A stretch of DNA of 8,722 bases from an uncultured Spirochaetales bacterium. Lineage in GTDB: Bacteria; Spirochaetota; Spirochaetia; Sphaerochaetales; Sphaerochaetaceae. Position numbers and translations under genes: made by a program. Location: NCBI GenBank assembly GCA_934276695.1, contig CAKQTF010000034.1, positions 1 through 8,722 on the forward strand. The letters run 5' to 3'. The notes below the pieces were generated by a model that was not told the origin of the DNA, did not search any database, and worked only from the letters and a program-made list of their open reading frames with translations. This document shows, piece after piece, positions 5,168 through 8,722 of the stretch. Position 1 is the first letter of the stretch; each line of letters begins with the position of its first letter.

Positions 5168-7105
5168 TCATCTCAAGAGTTCAAGGAATGACTCCCTGAT
5201 CCTGTCCTCATTGCACATAGCCTCCGCTTCAAGCTTTTTTGAGAACGGCAGCGGCATATCCATTGCAGCAACAATGACGATCCTTGCCTTCGGGTTGACT
5301 TCCCTTATGATTCTGGAAACACTCTCTGCAACAGATGACTGAAGAGGGGTATCCTCTGCAATCAGGATCCTGTCAAAATCAGCACCGTATATCCTGAGTG
5401 TCTTCTCATCTAATGGCTTTATTGTTGCAAGATCAATGAATGTCACATCCTTCTCGACATCCCTAAGCGCATTCTCTGCAACGCGGTAGGCTCTCGAATA
5501 TGCAATCACAAGCACTTTCCAGCCGCATCTTCTGACTATTGCCTTCCCGATCGGCATGAATGCATTCTCATCACCTATAGGGCCGATATCATCATAGAGA
5601 GCCTTGTGCTCAAAGAAGAGAACAGGATTATTCTGGCGGTTAGCGCTCTTCAGCAGAGCCTTTGCGCTATATGGGGAGGATGGCGCAACAACAGTGAGGC
5701 CTGGGATATTCAGGAACATAGTCTCAAGGCACTGGGTATGCTGTGAGCCATGGCCTGTGCCACCGCCCCCTGCTGTCCTGTATATCATAGGGCATGTATA
5801 CTGCCCAGCTGACATGAAGTATGTCTTTGCAGCATGGTTTATAAGCGCATCCGACGCAAGTGTTGAGAAGTCTCCATACATAACCTCAACAATCGGATGA
5901 AGGCCAGTCATTGCAGCTCCGACAGCTATTCCGGAAAAAGATTCCTCAGACACTGGAGTCTCGATCACAGACGAAGGGAACATGCGGTAAAGATCACCTG
6001 TGACACCGAAGCATCCGCCATATTTCCCTATATCCTCCCCTAGCAGCACAGCCTTGCCGTCAGTCCGGAGGATCTCTTCAAGAGCCTCACGTATAGCTTC
6101 TCTGTATGTACCATTATGGCAGTGGTCATTCGCCGCATCAGAGACCGGAGATGGAGCATACACATAATCATTCAGTTCACGCACTGACAGCACATCGTCC
6201 TTCATGCCCAGAGCCTCATTCCATGCCTTCTCGACCTGTGCATATGCATCAGACCTTATTACATCGAGCTGCTCTGACGGAACACCAGACGAGGCAATGT
6301 GCTTATAGGCTATATCCAATGGATCCTTCTTCTTCCACTCAAGCTCCTCATCCCTGTCACGATAGACCATCCTATCGGATTTCGAGTGACCGCACTGCCT
6401 GTATGTATTGATCTCAATCAGATAAGGCCTTCTTTCCTTTAATATATATTCCCTCGCCTCCCTGACTGCATCCCTTACAGCAAATACATCATTCCCGTCA
6501 TCCACATAGGAATTCCTTATTCCATAGCAATCCGCGCGTCTGTAAAGCTCCTGAGAAGAGATCATCCTATCTGCACTTGCGGACATCCCATAGTGATTGT
6601 TCTCCAGATAGAAAAGAAGAGGCAGCCCCCATATGGATGCCATGTTCATAGTCTCATGCAGTGTGCCACGGCTCGTTGCACCGTCACCGAAGATGGCAAC
6701 TGCGATATTGCCATCGCGCCCAGTCCTTTTGAGAGAGAATGCAGCCCCGCCAGCAAGCGGTATACCAGATCCGACAACAGCTGATGAGCCAAGATTGTAA
6801 GTCGCAGAGTCACTCATATGCATGGAGCCGCCAATGCCCCTGCATATGCCGTCCCGGCTTCCAAGCATCTCAGAGAACATGCGTCTGATCGATGTGCCGC
6901 GTGCGATGCTGAATCCATGGCATCTATGAGTCGGGACAATGTAGTCACATCTGCCAAGAGCAGCAGAAAGCCCGACATGGCTTGCTTCCTGGCCAATAGA
7001 GAGATGGGTTGTACCATATAGTACCCTCTCGGAGAAAAGATACTCAAGCTTTTCCTCAAAAGCACGTGAGATGCACATCAGAGAGTACATATCTAAATCA
7101 TTCAC
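5168..7105 (-). CDS. Fused alpha-beta 2-oxoacid dehydrogenase E1 (ThDP-dependent)
   Basis: A 645-aa single chain holding both halves of a heteromeric E1, the decarboxylase that transfers an acyl group to lipoyl-E2. Numbering is from GTG 7105. The alpha half (about 5-320) has PTHRCHG (58-64), GGSMHMSD (92-99), the thiamine diphosphate/Mg motif from GDGAT (140-144) to ENNHYG (168-173), and YRQCGHSKSD (235-244). The beta half (about 334-645) has GEDIG (356-360), EVMYGDFSTLASDALINHAAK (407-427), GSQHTQ (453-458, with the active-site His) and DLATIKPLD (558-566). Pyruvate, acetoin or branched-chain oxoacids are all possible substrates; the beta half reads closest to pyruvate/acetoin types. No E2 or E3 is adjacent. 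I chose the GTG because AAGGTG (7113-7118) lies seven bases upstream and the promoter would start transcription near 7152. An in-frame ATG at 7153 would be at or before that point. ATG 7090 is a third option, without a ribosome binding site. Confidence 0.93.
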   Translation of the reverse strand: MNDLDMYSLMCISRAFEEKLEYLFSERVLYGTTHLSIGQEASHVGLSAALGRCDYIVPTHRCHGFSIARGTSIRRMFSEMLGSRDGICRGIGGSMHMSDSATYNLGSSAVVGSGIPLAGGAAFSLKRTGRDGNIAVAIFGDGATSRGTLHETMNMASIWGLPLLFYLENNHYGMSASADRMISSQELYRRADCYGIRNSYVDDGNDVFAVRDAVREAREYILKERRPYLIEINTYRQCGHSKSDRMVYRDRDEELEWKKKDPLDIAYKHIASSGVPSEQLDVIRSDAYAQVEKAWNEALGMKDDVLSVRELNDYVYAPSPVSDAANDHCHNGTYREAIREALEEILRTDGKAVLLGEDIGKYGGCFGVTGDLYRMFPSSVIETPVSEESFSGIAVGAAMTGLHPIVEVMYGDFSTLASDALINHAAKTYFMSAGQYTCPMIYRTAGGGGTGHGSQHTQCLETMFLNIPGLTVVAPSSPYSAKALLKSANRQNNPVLFFEHKALYDDIGPIGDENAFMPIGKAIVRRCGWKVLVIAYSRAYRVAENALRDVEKDVTFIDLATIKPLDEKTLRIYGADFDRILIAEDTPLQSSVAESVSRIIREVNPKARIVIVAAMDMPLPFSKKLEAEAMCNEDRIRESFLELLR

Positions 7106-7112
7106 AGCATAG

Positions 7113-7118
7113 CACCTT
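7113..7118 (-). promoter_or_regulatory. Ribosome binding site that decides the E1 start
   Basis: AAGGTG on the minus strand, matching the AGGUG part of the anti-Shine-Dalgarno complement, seven bases before GTG 7105. Neither ATG 7153 nor ATG 7090 has a comparable site. Confidence 0.65.
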
Positions 7119-7158
7119 GTTCTGATTCTGAAGTATGGGCATACAGCGCACATACCAG

Positions 7159-7188
7159 AGAATAGTTTTTTTATCAGTCCGGGGTCAA
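7159..7188 (-). promoter_or_regulatory. Sigma70-type promoter of the fused E1 gene
   Basis: On the minus strand, TTGACC (7183-7188) matches the -35 consensus at five of six positions, followed by an 18-bp spacer and TATTCT (7159-7164), four of six to the -10. The predicted start is around 7150-7152, giving a leader of about 45 bases before GTG 7105. It is the best-matching promoter I found in the window. Confidence 0.65.
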
Positions 7189-7193
7189 TAATG

Positions 7194-7205
7194 AGAGCCG
7201 GCTCT
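7194..7205. promoter_or_regulatory. Perfect 12-bp palindrome, candidate operator
   Basis: AGAGCCGGCTCT is fully self-complementary and stands six bases beyond the -35 of the E1 promoter in the divergent gap. It is GC-rich within AT-rich surroundings. With no spacer it makes a poor RNA hairpin, so a dimeric DNA-binding protein is the better explanation; its position could serve the E1 gene, the hpt operon, or both. No regulator is encoded nearby. Confidence 0.45.
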
Positions 7206-7211
7206 TTTCAT

Positions 7212-7245
7212 TTGCCTACCTTTATTATAAACTCCATAGTATAAA
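7212..7245 (+). promoter_or_regulatory. Approximate promoter region of the hpt operon
   Basis: The AT-rich stretch just before hpt holds TTGCCT (7212-7217) as a possible -35 and TAGTAT (7237-7242) as a possible -10 with a long 19-bp spacer; TATAAA also occurs at 7226-7231 and 7240-7245 but without a well-spaced -35. A promoter must lie here because the upstream gene is divergent, but the exact boxes are uncertain. The short leader leaves no room for a purine riboswitch. Confidence 0.35.
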
Positions 7246-7264
7246 AATGAAGCCGGAGATTTAA

Positions 7265-7828
7265 ATGACACCATCTTTATCTATTCCTCCTCTGACAAAG
7301 GATCTTGTACGTGTCCTCATTGATGCAGACACAATCTCAAGAAGAGTAGATGAGTTAGCTCAGCAGATCAATCACGACTACAGAGATATAACAGAGCCCT
7401 TGATCCTCGTAGGAGTACTGAAGGGTTCTTTTATTTTCCTAGCCGATCTTGTAAGAAGACTCACTATACCGCATGTAGTTGATTTCATTGCTATTTCAAG
7501 CTATGGAAACAAAGGCGACAAAAGAGGAGAGGTCAGACTTCTCATGGATACCAGAGAGAATATATCTGATCATCATGTGCTTATCGTAGAGGATATACTT
7601 GATAGTGGCAACACGCTCTCGTATCTCATCAAGACATTCAAGGCCAGGAATGTAAGCTCTGTATCAACTGCAGTATTCCTTGATAAGCCTGAACGCCATG
7701 AGGTCCCCGTGGATATAGAGTATATGGGGTTTGAGATTCCTGATGTATGGGTTGTCGGTTACGGACTCGACTATAAGGAGAAGTACAGAACGCTTCCATA
7801 CATTGCAGAGATGTATCCACAGAAATGA
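7265..7828 (+). CDS. hpt: Hypoxanthine(-guanine) phosphoribosyltransferase
   Basis: A 187-aa cytoplasmic enzyme of purine salvage that joins hypoxanthine, and usually guanine, to PRPP to give IMP or GMP. The family features are in order: GVLKGSFIFLADLVR (50-64, pyrophosphate loop), VDFIAISSYG (72-81, start of the flexible loop), the PRPP-binding loop VLIVEDILDSGNTL (105-118, with the Glu-Asp pair at 109-110 and Asp113), FLDKPERH (138-145, whose Lys141 contacts the base) and GFEIPDVWVVGYGLDY (155-170). The N-terminus has about ten residues more than many bacterial homologues. GGAG at 7255-7258 lies six bases before the ATG. It is the first gene of a plus-strand operon, with the next gene 12 bp downstream. 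Confidence 0.96.
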   Translation: MTPSLSIPPLTKDLVRVLIDADTISRRVDELAQQINHDYRDITEPLILVGVLKGSFIFLADLVRRLTIPHVVDFIAISSYGNKGDKRGEVRLLMDTRENISDHHVLIVEDILDSGNTLSYLIKTFKARNVSSVSTAVFLDKPERHEVPVDIEYMGFEIPDVWVVGYGLDYKEKYRTLPYIAEMYPQK

Positions 7829-7840
7829 CACGGAGGAAAG

Positions 7841-8392
7841 ATGCCAGATAAATACTATGTAAGCTACAATACAGTCCATAAGCTGATCAAAGGACTTGCA
7901 GAGAAGATACAGAAAGAGGGATTCGATCCTGATGTGATTGTCGCAATAGGCTCCGGAGGCTTCATCCCTGCCAGAATCATAAAGACATTCATCAACAGGC
8001 CGATCTATGCTGTCGGGATCTCATACTATGGCATTGACCATAAGCACAGGGAGCATCCGACTAAAATACAGTGGATCGATGAAGTACAGGAGCAGCTCAG
8101 AGGAAAGAAGGTGCTTCTGATCGATGAAGTCGATGATACAAGAGCAACACTTGCATACTGCGTCGGAGAGCTTCTCAGCTACAAGCCTGAGGAGATTGCA
8201 GTCCTTGTGCTGCACAACAAGCTCAAGAAGAAGGATGTTGATTTCCCTCCTGAGATTAAGCGCTACTACCCTGCTCTTGAGATCTCTGATATGTGGATCA
8301 AATATCCATGGGATGCTGATGATATTGACGAGCATACAGAGAAAGAGAGAGAAATGCTTGAAGAAATGAATAAGGAGTCATCTGCAAAATGA
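7841..8392 (+). CDS. Purine phosphoribosyltransferase, yeast Hpt1-like (COG2236 type)
   Basis: A 183-aa type I phosphoribosyltransferase clearly different from the hpt product next to it. It has a pyrophosphate loop in [13 protein letters not shown] (35-47), a PRPP loop [14 protein letters not shown] (91-104), and WIKYPWD (152-158) near the base-binding end. The EVDDTRxTL loop and the late YPW are what I associate with the yeast Hpt1 and archaeal Gpt-like family, which act on hypoxanthine, guanine and/or xanthine. Exact specificity is not readable. The C-terminus after 159 is an acidic/basic helix ([16 protein letters not shown]). The ribosome binding site is GGAGG at 7832-7836, with a tight four-base spacing. 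Its stop overlaps the purA start at ATGA, so the two are probably translationally coupled. Position between hpt and purA supports purine salvage. Confidence 0.9.
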   Translation: MPDKYYVSYNTVHKLIKGLAEKIQKEGFDPDVIVAIGSGGFIPARIIKTFINRPIYAVGISYYGIDHKHREHPTKIQWIDEVQEQLRGKKVLLIDEVDDTRATLAYCVGELLSYKPEEIAVLVLHNKLKKKDVDFPPEIKRYYPALEISDMWIKYPWDADDIDEHTEKEREMLEEMNKESSAK

Positions 8393-8722
8393 AAACAAAT
8401 GTGAATGCTGTTATTGGTGTACAGTGGGGAGATGAGGGAAAAGGCAGAGTCGTCGATTACCTCGCTCAGGATGCTGATATCGTAATCCGCTTCCAGGGCG
8501 GAGACAATGCAGGCCATACTGTGATGAATGACAAAGGCAAGTTTGCCCTTCATATTCTTCCTTCTGGAGTCTTCAACCCAGAGACAATGAATATTGTATC
8601 TGCTGGCACAGTCGTCAACTTCGATACAATGCATGATGAGATGGCCAATATCGAAAAGACATCAGGCTATAAAGTTGAGAACCTCTTCATAGATGAAAGA
8701 GCACACCTGATCCTTCCATACC
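8389..8722 (+). CDS. purA: Adenylosuccinate synthetase, 5' part
   Basis: The first 111 codons of a gene running off the right edge; full-length proteins are about 420-430 aa. PurA joins IMP and aspartate, using GTP, to make adenylosuccinate, the first step from IMP to AMP. Seen here are the GTP/IMP loop QWGDEGKGR (12-20, with catalytic Asp15) and GGDNAGHT (37-44, with catalytic His43), then ILPSGVF (56-62). The residue after the loop glycine is Arg20, where many family members have Lys. The start ATG overlaps the previous gene's TGA; AAGGAG at 8372-8377 is eleven bases upstream, slightly long. It completes a salvage route: IMP made by the two upstream transferases can go directly to AMP. Confidence 0.97.
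   Translation, partial: MKTNVNAVIGVQWGDEGKGRVVDYLAQDADIVIRFQGGDNAGHTVMNDKGKFALHILPSGVFNPETMNIVSAGTVVNFDTMHDEMANIEKTSGYKVENLFIDERAHLILPY

Noticed and set aside
7103..7153. Cys-rich N-terminal extension (CxxC) of the E1 protein as a metal-binding leader
   Set aside because: The promoter position and the AAGGTG before GTG 7105 indicate that this stretch is probably untranslated leader.
7206..7264. Purine riboswitch upstream of hpt
   Set aside because: The space between any plausible promoter and the ATG is only a few tens of bases, too short for the aptamer, and no conserved junction is visible.

Overview
The window looks like a chromosomal segment of a spirochaete, probably a host-associated relative of Treponema or Sphaerochaeta. 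The main evidence is the phenylalanyl-tRNA synthetase. Both subunits have the archaeal/eukaryotic architecture (alpha about 512 aa with a long N-terminal winged-helix region, beta only about 566 aa). Spirochaetes are the classic bacterial group carrying that form. An SPII lipoprotein and ordinary Shine-Dalgarno sequences fit. The genus call is inference.

Layout. (1) Positions 1-1532, plus strand: the last 36 codons of a HIT-family (histidine triad) protein, a 364-aa lipoprotein overlapping it at ATGA, and a small thioredoxin, closed by a clear intrinsic terminator. (2) Positions 1564-7105, minus strand, read right to left: a single-chain fusion of the alpha and beta subunits of a thiamine-diphosphate 2-oxoacid dehydrogenase E1, then pheS and pheT overlapping by one base, then a possible small two-helix membrane protein. 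(3) Positions 7265-8722, plus strand: hypoxanthine phosphoribosyltransferase (hpt), a second phosphoribosyltransferase of the yeast Hpt1-like family, and the first 111 codons of purA, tightly packed as a purine salvage operon.

How the genes work together. The purine cluster makes nucleotides from scavenged bases: Hpt and the second transferase convert hypoxanthine, guanine or xanthine to IMP, GMP or XMP, and PurA commits IMP to AMP. The fused E1 is transcribed divergently from it. Their shared 159-bp intergenic region holds a good sigma70-type promoter for the E1 gene and a perfect 12-bp palindrome beside its -35. No E2 or E3 subunit lies next to the E1.

Points most worth a second look: the lipoprotein reads like an endonuclease/exonuclease/phosphatase (EEP) fold whose catalytic residues all appear to be replaced; the E1 is a fused orphan; two unrelated-looking purine phosphoribosyltransferases sit in tandem; the thioredoxin lacks its conserved helix proline and has an extra CxC; and the short gaps around pheS-pheT hold several inverted repeats. 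I see no mobile element, CRISPR array, rRNA or tRNA.
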